A stretch of 64,000 bases of DNA from Caproicibacterium lactatifermentans (GCF_013315815.1 NZ_CP046051.1:1302001-1366000), one strand, 5' to 3'; positions 1-8,533 are shown, counted from the first letter of the stretch. The notes: generated by a model from the sequence alone, not told the origin. Translations and numbers: made by a program.

Positions 1-1983
1 GGCATGGACACAGAAATGGGCAAAATTGCCTCGGTCCTTGTCAACGCCAAGCATAACCTGACGCCGCTGCAGATTAAGATGAAGCAGCTCAGCAAAATCC
101 TGACATGGCTGGTTATCGGTATCTGTGCCGTGATTTTCGTTTTCAGCCTGATACGTTCCGGAAACTTCAGCGAAAAATCTATCATTAACGTCTTTATGAT
201 TGCGATTAGCCTGGCTGTTGCTGCCATTCCGGAAGGTCTGGCCGCTGTGGTCACCATTGTGCTTTCCATCGGCGTTTCTAATATGTCAAAACGCAATGCC
301 ATTATCCGCCGCTTAACCGCTGTGGAAACACTGGGCTGCGCGCAGGTCATCTGCACGGATAAAACCGGAACGCTTACCCAAAACCGCATGACCGTTGTGG
401 ACCATTTTACGGACAGTGAAAGTGTGCTTGCTACGGCGCTGGCACTGTGCAGTGACTCCCGCCTTGGTCACGATGGAAAAGCCGTAGGTGAACCGACAGA
501 AAATGCGCTGGTCAACTACGCGACCTCTCTCGGCCTGAAAAAGAATGAACTGGAAGAAAGCGCACCGCGTGTAGGTGAAATTCCGTTTGACTCTGGCAGA
601 AAAATGATGTCTACCGTACACCCCACGCAGGAAGGCTTCATTCAGTATACAAAAGGTGCACCGGACGTTATTTTGAAACACTGCACCTGTGTTTACAAAG
701 GCGGCCGTGAAATTCCCCTGACACCGGAAATGCGCAGCCAGATTCTAGGCGAAAATAAGCGCATGGCAGATAAGGCGCTGCGTGTGCTAGGTTCGGCATT
801 CCGCAGGTATAGCACCAAACCAAGTTCTTACAAATCCAGTGATATGGAAGAAAAGCTTACTTTTATTGGCCTTGTCGGTATGATTGACCCTGTCCGTCCA
901 GAAGTGGAAGCTGCTGTAAACGAATGCCGGGGCGCTGGCATCCGTGTTAACATGATTACCGGTGACCACAAGGACACCGCCGCGGCGATTGCCTCTCAGC
1001 TGGGCATTTTGAAGGACCCTTCCCAGGCCATTACCGGTGCTGAACTGGACGACCTAAGTGATGAAAAGCTGGAAAAGAACGTTGATAAATATACGGTATT
1101 CGCACGAGTTCAGCCGGAACATAAAGTTCGTATTGTCAACGCATGGAAAAAACGCGGCATGATTACCGCCATGACCGGTGACGGCGTCAATGATGCGCCC
1201 GCTATTAAGAGCGCCGACATCGGCGTTGGTATGGGCATCACCGGCACGGACGTAACTAAAAACGTCGCGGATATGATTCTGGCAGACGACAACTTCGCAA
1301 CTATTGTTTCTGCTGTAGAAGAAGGCCGCCGCGTTTACGATAATATCCGCAAAGCTATTCAGTTCCTATTAAGCTCCAACATAAGTGAAGTTATCTCCAT
1401 CTTTGTAGCCACCATGATTGGCTTCACGATTTTGAAGCCTGCCCACCTTTTGTGGATTAACCTAATTACCGACTGCTTCCCCGCGCTGGCTCTTGGCTTG
1501 GAAAAGAAAGAGAATGGCTTAATGAGCCGCAGTCCGCGGAACCCCAAAGAAGGATTTTTCGCGCGCGGTATGGGCGCCGACCTGATTTATCAGGGCGTTT
1601 TAATTTCCATTGTGACACTGGTGTCTTACTTTGTCGGCCATTTTATGGAACACGGTGTATGGGAGATTGCGGAAAGCCCGGACGGTATGACCATGGCGTT
1701 CCTGACACTGTCTATGGCTGAAATTTTCCACTCCTTTAATATGCGCTCGCAGCGCAACTCTATTTTCAGCCTGCACTGTCAGAACAAAGCCCTGCTTGGA
1801 GCTATGCTTGGCTCCCTGGTACTGACTTCCGTTGTTATCTTTGTTCCGCCGTTGGCAAACGCTTTTGGCTTCATGAAAATTTCCGCCGAAGAATACTTCA
1901 CAGCTATGCTGCTGGCGTTCTCGGTCATTCCGGTTGTTGAAATCGTAAAGTTTTTCCAGCGGAAACTGGAACGCCGCAGATAA
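1..1983 (+). CDS. Calcium-type P-type ATPase, 5' end cut by window
   Basis: Membrane pump of the P-type ATPase superfamily, most like the bacterial SERCA/PMCA-type (P2) calcium pumps. The reading frame is open from the first base, so the N-terminus (probably over 200 residues: actuator domain and first helices) lies outside the window. Visible in order: the TEMGKIA segment that follows the actuator domain, two membrane helices with the PEGL element of helix M4, the phosphorylation motif DKTGTLTQNRM (Asp near residue 119 of the visible part), the nucleotide-binding domain, the hinge TGDGVNDAPA near residue 391, and a C-terminal bundle of about six helices. A strong hairpin terminator follows, so it seems to end its own transcript. 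The ion is inferred from family resemblance; manganese is possible. Confidence 0.9.
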   Translation, partial: GMDTEMGKIASVLVNAKHNLTPLQIKMKQLSKILTWLVIGICAVIFVFSLIRSGNFSEKSIINVFMIAISLAVAAIPEGLAAVVTIVLSIGVSNMSKRNAIIRRLTAVETLGCAQVICTDKTGTLTQNRMTVVDHFTDSESVLATALALCSDSRLGHDGKAVGEPTENALVNYATSLGLKKNELEESAPRVGEIPFDSGRKMMSTVHPTQEGFIQYTKGAPDVILKHCTCVYKGGREIPLTPEMRSQILGENKRMADKALRVLGSAFRRYSTKPSSYKSSDMEEKLTFIGLVGMIDPVRPEVEAAVNECRGAGIRVNMITGDHKDTAAAIASQLGILKDPSQAITGAELDDLSDEKLEKNVDKYTVFARVQPEHKVRIVNAWKKRGMITAMTGDGVNDAPAIKSADIGVGMGITGTDVTKNVADMILADDNFATIVSAVEEGRRVYDNIRKAIQFLLSSNISEVISIFVATMIGFTILKPAHLLWINLITDCFPALALGLEKKENGLMSRSPRNPKEGFFARGMGADLIYQGVLISIVTLVSYFVGHFMEHGVWEIAESPDGMTMAFLTLSMAEIFHSFNMRSQRNSIFSLHCQNKALLGAMLGSLVLTSVVIFVPPLANAFGFMKISAEEYFTAMLLAFSVIPVVEIVKFFQRKLERRR

Positions 1984-2008
1984 GCGCTCTTTCCGCATAA
2001 AGACACTT

Positions 2009-2053
2009 AAATGCTCTCTGTTTACAGGCTGTCCTGTAGCAGGGAGCATTTTT
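2009..2053 (+). terminator. Rho-independent terminator after the P-type ATPase
   Basis: AAATGCTC-type arm pairs with the GAGCATTT arm around a GC-containing loop, and a short T-run follows. It lies 26 bases after the ATPase stop codon. Confidence 0.8.
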
Positions 2054-2091
2054 GCTGGCCCCGGCCGTGTCACCAAAAGCGCTGCAGTAAC

Positions 2092-2121
2092 TTGCTGCCG
2101 TCCAACCGTACCTGCTATAAT
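2092..2121 (+). promoter_or_regulatory. Sigma-A-type promoter for the acetyltransferase
   Basis: TTGCTG at 2092-2097 and a perfect TATAAT at 2116-2121 with an 18-base spacer. The gene starts 35 bases downstream behind AGAAAGGAAG. Confidence 0.65.
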
Positions 2122-2155
2122 AGAAGTAAAAACATAACAGAAAGGAAGCTATATT

Positions 2156-2779
2156 ATGGATAACCGCACTCGCCGTGACCTTGGGCTCGCTTATATAGCT
2201 GACAACGCCGTACAGAACGAAATGAAAGCAACTCAAAAACTGCTTTATGCCTTCAATCACACGGACGCAGAACAGACCGACCAGCTAACATCTCTGGCCT
2301 ATCGAATCATCGGGAAAGCCGGAAAAGGGCTGTACATTATTCCGCCTTTTCACTGTGATTATGGAACACACATTTCCGTCGGGAGTCACCTATTTATTAA
2401 CTACAACTGCACTATCCTGGACGTGGCAAGTGTTGAAATAGGGAATCACGTTCTTTTGGCCCCAAACGTTGCCATTTATACGGCCGGCCACCCCATTCAC
2501 CCGGCGGCCCGCCGCTCCCAGTACGAATACGGCATACCTGTAAAAATTGGGGATGATGTGTGGATTGGCGGCAGTGCTGTTGTTCTGCCCGGCGTCACCA
2601 TTGGGAGCGGAAGCGTTATCGGTGCCGGCAGTGTTGTTACCCATGACATTCCCGACAATGTTGTGGCCGCGGGAAATCCGTGCCGCGTCCTGCGCCCCAT
2701 TACAGAAGACGATAAAAGATTTTACTATCGGGACAAAAAATTCGACCCGGAAGCATGGGCAGCTGTCTGCCCCGAATAA
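2156..2779 (+). CDS. Sugar O-acetyltransferase (maltose/galactoside type)
   Basis: Soluble left-handed beta-helix acetyltransferase of the LacA/Maa (NodL) family, which moves acetyl from acetyl-CoA to a sugar hydroxyl. 207 aa, the usual length. The N-terminal helical cap (about residues 1-60) is followed by hexapeptide repeats. The family's TAGHP motif with the catalytic His is near residue 112, and the usual C-terminal run with GxVIGAGSVVTHDIPDNVVAAGNPCRV is present in spirit and in order. Start chosen at the ATG behind AGAAAGGAAG. It is a single-gene unit with its own promoter. The real sugar acceptor cannot be read from sequence; the O-acetylation operon downstream is a separate unit, so a shared role is only a guess. 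Confidence 0.88.
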   Translation: MDNRTRRDLGLAYIADNAVQNEMKATQKLLYAFNHTDAEQTDQLTSLAYRIIGKAGKGLYIIPPFHCDYGTHISVGSHLFINYNCTILDVASVEIGNHVLLAPNVAIYTAGHPIHPAARRSQYEYGIPVKIGDDVWIGGSAVVLPGVTIGSGSVIGAGSVVTHDIPDNVVAAGNPCRVLRPITEDDKRFYYRDKKFDPEAWAAVCPE

Positions 2780-2866
2780 ATCTTTATGCCTTTGCGGGCA
2801 ACTATGCGGTATATTGGAAAATAAGCGGTCAACTTTTATGCAGATGCATGAAGCCATCATCTTTCC

Positions 2867-2895
2867 TTGACGCGACCTGTCAGATATGCCATAAT
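2867..2895 (+). promoter_or_regulatory. Promoter of the O-acetylation operon
   Basis: TTGACG at 2867-2872 and CATAAT at 2890-2895 with a 17-base spacer. Transcription would start near 2902 and leave a leader of about 100 bases before the first gene. Confidence 0.6.
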
Positions 2896-2911
2896 GTTCT
2901 TTAGATTTTCT

Positions 2912-2958
2912 CAGGATTTCCGTGTCCTGCCTATCCTATATATAGGTGGGAAATCCTG
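2912..2958 (+). other. Long hairpin in the leader of the O-acetylation operon
   Basis: CAGGATTTCC at 2912-2921 pairs with GGAAATCCTG at 2949-2958, and inside it CCTAT pairs with ATAGG. There is no T-run, so it is not a plain terminator. It could act as a stability or attenuation element; I do not recognise a known riboswitch. Confidence 0.5.
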
Positions 2959-3005
2959 TCAGGCTATAGCTATCTTCATAGAAGAGGAAGAATGAATCAA
3001 GTATT

Positions 3006-3803
3006 ATGAAAAAACAAATAAAGCACATTTTGCCTGTCTTTCTTGCGGCGGCAGCCGCCCTGTTGATTGTCATCATTGTGCCGGCATCGGTTTCCGCCGC
3101 CTACAAAAGCGCGCAGAAGCAAAGCGCCTCGGACCGCGCGGCGGCCGCTGGTGCGGCACATCTGGAGCAGATGGAAAAGGCGAGCACTTCCGCTGTGGAA
3201 GCAAAGGTTTCGGCCATGCGGGAGCAGGAAACGATGGCAAAAATCGCGTCTGGGAAAGGTTCCATTTGGGACCAGTTTCAGGACTATGCGATTTTGGGTG
3301 ACTCCCGTGCATCTGCATTTTATGAAAATGGATTGCTGGAAAAAGGACGTGTCCTCGCAAAAATCGGCTCTCAAATTACAGATGTAAAAAATCAGGTTAC
3401 TGCGCTAAAAGCGCTCAACCCGTCCCGCATTTTTCTGATGTATGGTTTAAATGATATCGAATCCGGTGACTGGAACAACATACAGGCCTATACGGAAGAG
3501 CTTGGTCAAACTGTATCTATTTTAAAGCAGCTTTGCCCGCGCGCAACGGTTTATGTAAACTCTATTCTGCCGGTGCAGTCCCCTGCCTATCAGGAGTCAA
3601 CATCTTATTACCGCCTAGCGGAATATAACACAGCCATCAAAGCATACTGCAAAAAGAATTCCATTTCTTATATTGATGCAACCGCTGTCTGTGAAGCGCA
3701 CACTGACCTGTTTGAACCGGACGGCATTCACTATAAAGAAACATTTTACCCCTTCTGGGCCAACACCATTTTATCTGAGGTTTATAATCATGAAAAAGAC
3801 TGA
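3006..3803 (+). CDS. Membrane-anchored SGNH/GDSL hydrolase, O-acetylation operon
   Basis: 265 aa. One N-terminal membrane segment (about residues 8-30) suggests an extracytoplasmic domain tethered to the membrane. SGNH blocks are visible: GDSR with the nucleophile Ser near residue 100, YGLND (block III) near 146, and DGIH with the catalytic Asp and His at about 239 and 242. Such proteins remove or transfer acetyl groups on glycans. It is first in a tight operon with DUF4358, MBOAT and DHHW genes, which argues for a role in acetylating a surface polysaccharide. Translation start is odd: no good ribosome-binding site sits at the right distance, but a 5-codon mini-ORF (ATG at 2992) ends on a TGA that overlaps this ATG, which suggests coupling. 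Confidence 0.8.
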   Translation: MKKQIKHILPVFLAAAAALLIVIIVPASVSAAYKSAQKQSASDRAAAAGAAHLEQMEKASTSAVEAKVSAMREQETMAKIASGKGSIWDQFQDYAILGDSRASAFYENGLLEKGRVLAKIGSQITDVKNQVTALKALNPSRIFLMYGLNDIESGDWNNIQAYTEELGQTVSILKQLCPRATVYVNSILPVQSPAYQESTSYYRLAEYNTAIKAYCKKNSISYIDATAVCEAHTDLFEPDGIHYKETFYPFWANTILSEVYNHEKD

Positions 3804-4275
3804 ACGCTTTCTGATTCCTGCAGCGATGGCCGTATGTGTCGCTGTTCTTCTGCTATTTATAGGTTTCCTGCAAAAATCGGGAAAAATCAGCAAAGCGGAT
3901 ATAAAGACTGTTTCGCACGCCGTTACCTCGGTTACGGATATGTCCCAGATGGAAGAGGGCGACAACAGCATGGTAAAGCGGCTGTATGGTCTAGAACCCG
4001 GGAAATACAACGGGACTGTGCTTTATTACCCGACTTCCGCCGCCACTGCCAATGAAATTTTAATTGTAAAGTTGACGGACATCAAACAGCAGGATGAAGT
4101 AAAGGCCGCTGTGGAAGCACGGCTGGCCGTGCAGAAAAAGAATTTTAACGGCTATGGTGTCGGACAATATGAAATGCTGCAAAACAGCGTTACAGATATT
4201 TCCGGAAACTATGTCTTGTTCGCAGCAACCAAAAACGCAAAAGCGGCGGACGCTGCTTTTCAGAAAACACTCTAA
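3790..4275 (+). CDS. DUF4358-type membrane-anchored protein
   Basis: 161 aa from the ATG at 3790, which overlaps the end of the SGNH gene by 14 bases. One N-terminal membrane helix (about residues 7-27) is followed by a small soluble domain expected outside the cell. Sequence features (YPTSAATANEILIVKLTD, then a segment rich in Ala/Lys and 'AVEARLAVQKKNFNGYG') fit DUF4358, a family found beside MBOAT and DHHW genes in Clostridia. No catalytic residues are recognisable; a structural or accessory role in the acetylation complex is inferred only from context. An in-frame ATG at 3673 would add 39 residues lying wholly within the SGNH gene and is unlikely. Confidence 0.65.
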   Translation: MKKTERFLIPAAMAVCVAVLLLFIGFLQKSGKISKADIKTVSHAVTSVTDMSQMEEGDNSMVKRLYGLEPGKYNGTVLYYPTSAATANEILIVKLTDIKQQDEVKAAVEARLAVQKKNFNGYGVGQYEMLQNSVTDISGNYVLFAATKNAKAADAAFQKTL

Positions 4276-4289
4276 TGGGGGCAGAAGCA

Positions 4290-5705
4290 ATGACATTTAG
4301 CAGTCTTATTTTCCTTTTTGCTTTCTTCCCCATCAGCCTTCTGCTGTACTATTTGGTACCGCAGAAAGCAAAGAACACGGCCCTCGTTGTAATCAGCCTA
4401 CTTTTTTACGCCTGGGGCATGCCAAAATACATGGTGCTCCTTGCTTTCAGCATCTTTTTTAACTATTTTGCCGGCCTTGGCATTGCCCGCAGCAAAGCAG
4501 CGGACAAACGACACGCGGCACTGACCTATATGGTTATAGCCACTGTAGTGAATCTGCTGCTGCTCGGCTTCTTTAAATATGACGGATTTCTAATTGAAAA
4601 CATCAATCATCTTTTTCATCTGTCCCTCACCTATACGCCGCTGCCGCTGCCGATTGGCATTTCTTTTTATACATTCCAGGCGCTCTCTTATCTTTTTGAC
4701 ATTTACATGGAAAAAGCACCTGTACAGGAAAATTTCATCAATTTTGCGGTTTATGTCAGCTTTTTCCCGAAAATCACCTCCGGACCGATTGTGCAGTACC
4801 ATGACATGGTGGACCAGCTGACTCACCGCAGCTGTGACCTTGTAAAGTTCGGTGAAGGCGCCAAACTCTTTATTATCGGCCTTGGCAAAAAAGTGCTTTT
4901 GGCCGACGGCCTAAACACAACCTTTACTGCGGTTTCAGCTCTGCCGGCAAACGGTATTTCCACACTGACAGCCTGGGTGGGCTGCATTACTTACACACTG
5001 GTCATTTATTTTGATTTCAGCGGATATTCCGACATGGCGATTGGCCTTGCGAAAATGTTCGGCTTTGACTTTGCCAAAAACTTTGATTACCCTTATATTT
5101 CTGAAAGCGTTACAGAATACTGGAGGAGATGGCACATCTCCCTTGGACGGTGGTTCCGCGACTATGTCTATATTCCACTGGGCGGCAACCGGAACGGCCT
5201 TGCCAAAAATATCCGGAATATCATCATTGTCTGGCTGCTGACCGGCCTGTGGCATGGCGCCGCCTGGAACTTCATTTTCTGGGGCGGTTTCTACGGTGCG
5301 CTGCTGCTTCTTGAAAAATTTGTTCTGAAAGATTTTTTGCCCAAGATACCTGCGGCTGTAAAGCACATATTCACCATGCTGATGGTAATGATTGGCTGGG
5401 TCTTTTTCTTCTCGCCCACCCTCCCCTCTGGTCTGCTCTGGGTTGGAAGAATGTTCGGCATCGGTGCCCCCGCCGCAGCGGACGCGGCCGGCCGCTATTA
5501 TCTTACACAAAGTCTGGCATTGATTATCATTGGTGCCTTCGGTGCCACGCCGGCCGCCGCACGAATCGGCCGCGGCATTTCCGCCATGGCACGCGGAAAG
5601 TACCGGCTGGCATTGCGAATTGTCAGCTGCTGTTTGATTTTGGTCCTGTCCATGGCCTATATGGTCAATTCAACCTACAGCACATTCCTTTACTTCAAAT
5701 TCTGA
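4290..5705 (+). CDS. MBOAT-family O-acyltransferase (AlgI/PatA/DltB-like)
   Basis: Polytopic membrane enzyme, 471 aa, that passes acyl groups across the membrane for O-acetylation of an extracellular polymer, as AlgI does for alginate and PatA for peptidoglycan. Roughly 11-12 hydrophobic segments are visible. Family signatures: YWRRWHISLGRWFRDYVYIPLGGN near residues 275-295 in outline and the invariant His in WHGAAWN (His about 322). I chose the ATG at 4290 (MTFSSLIFLF, typical for the family) because GGGGG lies 8 bases upstream; an ATG at 4275 overlaps the previous stop. The gene is third of four in the operon. The polymer substrate is unknown. Confidence 0.9.
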   Translation: MTFSSLIFLFAFFPISLLLYYLVPQKAKNTALVVISLLFYAWGMPKYMVLLAFSIFFNYFAGLGIARSKAADKRHAALTYMVIATVVNLLLLGFFKYDGFLIENINHLFHLSLTYTPLPLPIGISFYTFQALSYLFDIYMEKAPVQENFINFAVYVSFFPKITSGPIVQYHDMVDQLTHRSCDLVKFGEGAKLFIIGLGKKVLLADGLNTTFTAVSALPANGISTLTAWVGCITYTLVIYFDFSGYSDMAIGLAKMFGFDFAKNFDYPYISESVTEYWRRWHISLGRWFRDYVYIPLGGNRNGLAKNIRNIIIVWLLTGLWHGAAWNFIFWGGFYGALLLLEKFVLKDFLPKIPAAVKHIFTMLMVMIGWVFFFSPTLPSGLLWVGRMFGIGAPAAADAAGRYYLTQSLALIIIGAFGATPAAARIGRGISAMARGKYRLALRIVSCCLILVLSMAYMVNSTYSTFLYFKF

Positions 5706-5720
5706 CAGGAGGCTATAAAA

Positions 5721-6950
5721 ATGATTGATAGTGATACAGAAGCCTCCGGGAAGGAGACCATTGAAACACGGCGTCGGGCAACGCAGAAAAAGCGCGCACT
5801 GCTGCAGAAACGTCTGTCCATTTTAACCGGAATGACACTGCTTGTGGTGGTTTTGCTGACAGTAATCATAAACCTTGTAGTGCCTGATAAAAGCTTTTCC
5901 GTAAACGAAAACAGGAATCTGGCAGAATGGCCGAAGTTTTCCGTACAGAGCCTATTAGACGGCAGCTATACCACCGGGCTGCAGTCCTACGTTTCAGACC
6001 AGTTCTTCGGCAGGGATGGCTGGATTACATTCAAACTGAAGCAGGACCGGATAAAAGGTGTACAGGAATCCAACGGCGTATACCTCGGAAAAGACGGCTA
6101 TCTGATGGAAAAGCCGGCGGAACCGGATAACAGCGCGGTGCAGAAAAGCATAGATGCTATCAATTCTTTTGCCGAAAAATACAACAGCGTTCATATGCAC
6201 ATGACAGTTGTGCCCAATGCCGCCTGCGTTTTATCCGACAAACTGCCAAAAAACGCACCAGTACGGGACCAAAAAGCGGACCTCGCAAACATCAAGGCAC
6301 ACCTGAATCAGCAGGTTTCTTTTACCGATGTGACCAGTGCCCTCTCCGCACACAAGAAGGAAAATATTTATTACCACACCGACCACCATTGGACCAGCCT
6401 AGGTGCAAGTTATGCGTTTCACGCCATGGCAGGCGGCCTCGGCATACAAAATCCACCGAAAAAATGCGACATCTACACGGTTACCAACCGTTTTGAGGGC
6501 ACCATGGCTTCCAAAAGCGGCTGTTACGATTATCAGGACAGCATCGAGGTGTACATACCTAAAAACAGTGAAAACAGCTACTATGTAACCTATGAGGACA
6601 GCCATAAAAAAAGCGCCTCCCTTTACCAAAGCGCGGCGCTGAAAGCAAAAGACAAATACACGGTATTTCTGGGCGGTAACCACCCGCTTGTGACCATTCA
6701 CACTACCAACAACAACCGCAAATGCCTACTGTTGTTTAAGGATTCCTATGCCAACTGCTTCGTGCAGTTCCTAACTCCCTACTATGAGGAAATCATTTTG
6801 GTAGACCCGCGGTATTACTACGAAAACGTCGGAAAAATCATGTCCGGCGAAAATGTTACCGATGTTCTGTTCCTCTACAATCTGAATACATTTGCTGCGG
6901 ACACCGACCTTGCAGATGTGCTTTCCTCCGCAAAGATGACAGCAAAATAA
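5721..6950 (+). CDS. DHHW-motif protein, AlgJ/AlgX-like acetyltransferase partner
   Basis: 409 aa with a single membrane helix (about residues 36-57) after a basic N-terminus, the rest expected outside. It carries HTDHHWTSLGA with Asp221, His222, His223 and Trp224, the motif that names the DHHW family and corresponds to the D-x-H of AlgJ/AlgX SGNH-like acetyltransferases. A late LLLFKDSYANCF block (about residues 334-345) supplies the expected Ser in a DSY context. Preceded by AGGAGG, 15 bases after the MBOAT stop. In alginate-type systems this partner accepts the acetyl group from the MBOAT and loads it on the polymer; the same split of labour is inferred here. Confidence 0.82.
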   Translation: MIDSDTEASGKETIETRRRATQKKRALLQKRLSILTGMTLLVVVLLTVIINLVVPDKSFSVNENRNLAEWPKFSVQSLLDGSYTTGLQSYVSDQFFGRDGWITFKLKQDRIKGVQESNGVYLGKDGYLMEKPAEPDNSAVQKSIDAINSFAEKYNSVHMHMTVVPNAACVLSDKLPKNAPVRDQKADLANIKAHLNQQVSFTDVTSALSAHKKENIYYHTDHHWTSLGASYAFHAMAGGLGIQNPPKKCDIYTVTNRFEGTMASKSGCYDYQDSIEVYIPKNSENSYYVTYEDSHKKSASLYQSAALKAKDKYTVFLGGNHPLVTIHTTNNNRKCLLLFKDSYANCFVQFLTPYYEEIILVDPRYYYENVGKIMSGENVTDVLFLYNLNTFAADTDLADVLSSAKMTAK

Positions 6951-6963
6951 AATGTGCTATATA

Positions 6964-7003
6964 GCAAAAGCCGTTCCCTTCTGTATAGGGAGCGGCTTTT
7001 GTG
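6964..7003. terminator. Bidirectional terminator between convergent genes
   Basis: GCAAAAGCCG-TCCCT pairs with AGGGA-CGGCTTTTGTGC; T-runs occur on both strands. It serves the plus-strand acetylation operon and the minus-strand SemiSWEET-like gene. Confidence 0.85.
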
Positions 7004-7025
7004 CATTGAAGAAGCAATATTTGAT

Positions 7026-7358
7026 TTATTCCACGGCGCCCATTTCCATGGCCTCTTCTTCAGCGGCATCACGAAGTTTATCCAGCTTTACGTTGCGGGC
7101 ATACAGAACCAGGTCAATACAGACCATAGCAATATCCGCAAGGTAGAACCATACAGAATAGGCTAACTGACCGCCTTGTGCCCATGTCCACAACTTGCTG
7201 AACAAGCCAAATCCATAGCCGGTGACCACCAAAATCTCGAACAAAACGCTTTTGCCTTTTGCAGTACGGGAATGTACCGACTTGGCAATGTTAAACGGCC
7301 AGGATACCCCAAACGTACAAAGCATCGCAATTTCACAGATTTGCACAACGTCAATCAT
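7026..7358 (-). CDS. SemiSWEET/PQ-loop-like small membrane protein
   Basis: 110 aa with three hydrophobic segments (about residues 5-23, 38-58 and 64-86) and a charged C-terminal tail. The segment GVSWPFNIAKSVHSRTAKGKS resembles the Pro-containing first helix and following loop of SemiSWEET/PQ-loop transporters, half-size sugar or metabolite facilitators that work as dimers. Start ATG behind AGGAGCG. It is divergent from the LysR gene with interlocking promoters, so that regulator probably controls it. Family assignment rests on short motifs and topology; the substrate is unknown. Confidence 0.55.
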   Translation of the reverse strand: MIDVVQICEIAMLCTFGVSWPFNIAKSVHSRTAKGKSVLFEILVVTGYGFGLFSKLWTWAQGGQLAYSVWFYLADIAMVCIDLVLYARNVKLDKLRDAAEEEAMEMGAVE

Positions 7359-7403
7359 TCATTTACGCTCCTTTTGCCACAAAGATGACTCTCTGCTACC
7401 CAT

Positions 7404-7432
7404 TTGCATTTCTCTGTACTTTTTATTATACT
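7404..7432 (+). promoter_or_regulatory. Promoter for the LysR-type regulator
   Basis: TTGCAT at 7404-7409, 17-base spacer, TATACT at 7427-7432. The -10 shares four bases with the -10 of the divergent promoter on the other strand. Confidence 0.6.
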
Positions 7433-7453
7433 AAGCACAGCGCAGTCTGTAAA
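7425..7453 (-). promoter_or_regulatory. Promoter for the SemiSWEET-like gene
   Basis: On the minus strand: TTTACA (7448-7453), 17-base spacer, perfect TATAAT (7425-7430). It overlaps the LysR promoter, so the two polymerases cannot bind together. Confidence 0.65.
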
Positions 7454-7509
7454 AACTATATTTGCTATTGCTTCTATATGATATTGATATGGATAGGACG
7501 GAAATGCTT

Positions 7510-8400
7510 ATGGAAATCACTTATGATTATTACCGCATTTTTTACTACGCGGCACAATACCACAGCTTTACCAGAGCGGCGCGGGCTATGCACAACAGTC
7601 AGCCAAACATCACACGCTGCATGAACGCGTTGGAGCAGCAGCTGGGGTGCACCCTGTTTGTTCGTTCCAACAAGGGAACAAAGCTGACGCCGGAGGGGCG
7701 TCGGTTGTACGCGCACGTTTCCATTGCTTATGAGCAGCTCCTCGCCGGACAGCAGGAGCTGGCGGGTGAACACAGCATGAAGCACGGGCTTGTTTCCATC
7801 GCCGCCAGTGAAACAGCACTGCACCTGCTTTTACTGAAACAGCTGCAGCGGTTTCACCGGCAGTATCCGGGCATTCGTCTGCGTATTTCCAATCACTCTA
7901 CGCCGCAGGCTGTCGCCGCCCTGCAGAATGGGCTGGCGGACTTTGCGGTTGTGACAACTCCAGCTGATGTGCGAAAGCCGCTGAACGAAGGCATTCTCTA
8001 TTCTTTTCGGGAAGTTCTCATCGGCGGACCGCAGTATGCCGAACTGGCAAAAAAGCCCCACTCCCTGCGAGACCTGCTGGATTGCCCGTTCATTTGCCTG
8101 GGAGAAGGCACCGGCACCCGTGAACTGTACCGGCACTGGTTCGCAGAGTACGGCCTTCCTCTACAGGCAGATGTAGAAGCCGCGACAATGGACCAAGTAC
8201 TGCCGATGGTGCAGTACGACCTCGGCATTGGCTTCTATCCGGCGGAGCTAGCCGAGCCGGAAATCGCACAGAAACGCATTGTACAAATTCCGCTGACGGA
8301 ACCGGTTCCTACCCGTTCGGTCTGCTTAATTGAAGATACTGCCCGACCGCTGAGCATGGCGGCAAAGGCACTGAAACAAATGCTGCCGGAAGAACACTGA
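7510..8400 (+). CDS. LysR-family transcriptional regulator
   Basis: 296 aa from the ATG at 7510 (MEITYDYYRIFYYAA); in-frame ATGs at 7489 and 7504 are possible, but GGACGG sits at the best distance for 7510. N-terminal winged helix-turn-helix (residues 1-60: SFTRAARAMHNSQPNITRCM), then the LysR effector domain (about 88-290) with IAASETALHLLLL and a typical ligand pocket fold. LysR proteins usually regulate a divergent neighbour and themselves, here the SemiSWEET-like gene whose promoter interlocks with this one. The effector is unknown. Adjacent pdxST is not a likely target: pdx regulators are MocR/PdxR type. Confidence 0.9.
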   Translation: MEITYDYYRIFYYAAQYHSFTRAARAMHNSQPNITRCMNALEQQLGCTLFVRSNKGTKLTPEGRRLYAHVSIAYEQLLAGQQELAGEHSMKHGLVSIAASETALHLLLLKQLQRFHRQYPGIRLRISNHSTPQAVAALQNGLADFAVVTTPADVRKPLNEGILYSFREVLIGGPQYAELAKKPHSLRDLLDCPFICLGEGTGTRELYRHWFAEYGLPLQADVEAATMDQVLPMVQYDLGIGFYPAELAEPEIAQKRIVQIPLTEPVPTRSVCLIEDTARPLSMAAKALKQMLPEEH

Positions 8401-8424
8401 CCCTATCAAAAAAGAAGCGTTTCT

Positions 8425-8511
8425 ATGAAATGGATGATTGCAGCGGATATTCACGGTTCGGCGCTGTACATGAACTGTTACCTATTGTTTTCTATCTTCT
8501 GTGTATTGTAA
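8425..8511 (+). pseudogene. 5' remnant of a YfcE-type phosphodiesterase
   Basis: Twenty-eight codons beginning MKWMIAADIHGSALY, then TAA. The segment matches the start of YfcE-like metallophosphoesterases, including the DIHG metal-binding motif, but everything after about residue 16 is missing and the frame runs into the pdxS promoter. This is a truncated gene left behind LysR. Confidence 0.7.
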
Positions 8512-8533
8512 TCAGTACAGATTCTTGTATAAT
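8506..8533 (+). promoter_or_regulatory. Promoter of pdxST
   Basis: TTGTAA at 8506-8511, 16-base spacer, perfect TATAAT at 8528-8533; the pdxS ATG is 37 bases downstream. It overlaps the stop of the truncated phosphodiesterase. Confidence 0.65.

Noticed and set aside
2547-2870. 107-codon plus-strand ORF overlapping the acetyltransferase
   Set aside because: Out-of-frame shadow within the acetyltransferase gene; its product is not protein-like.
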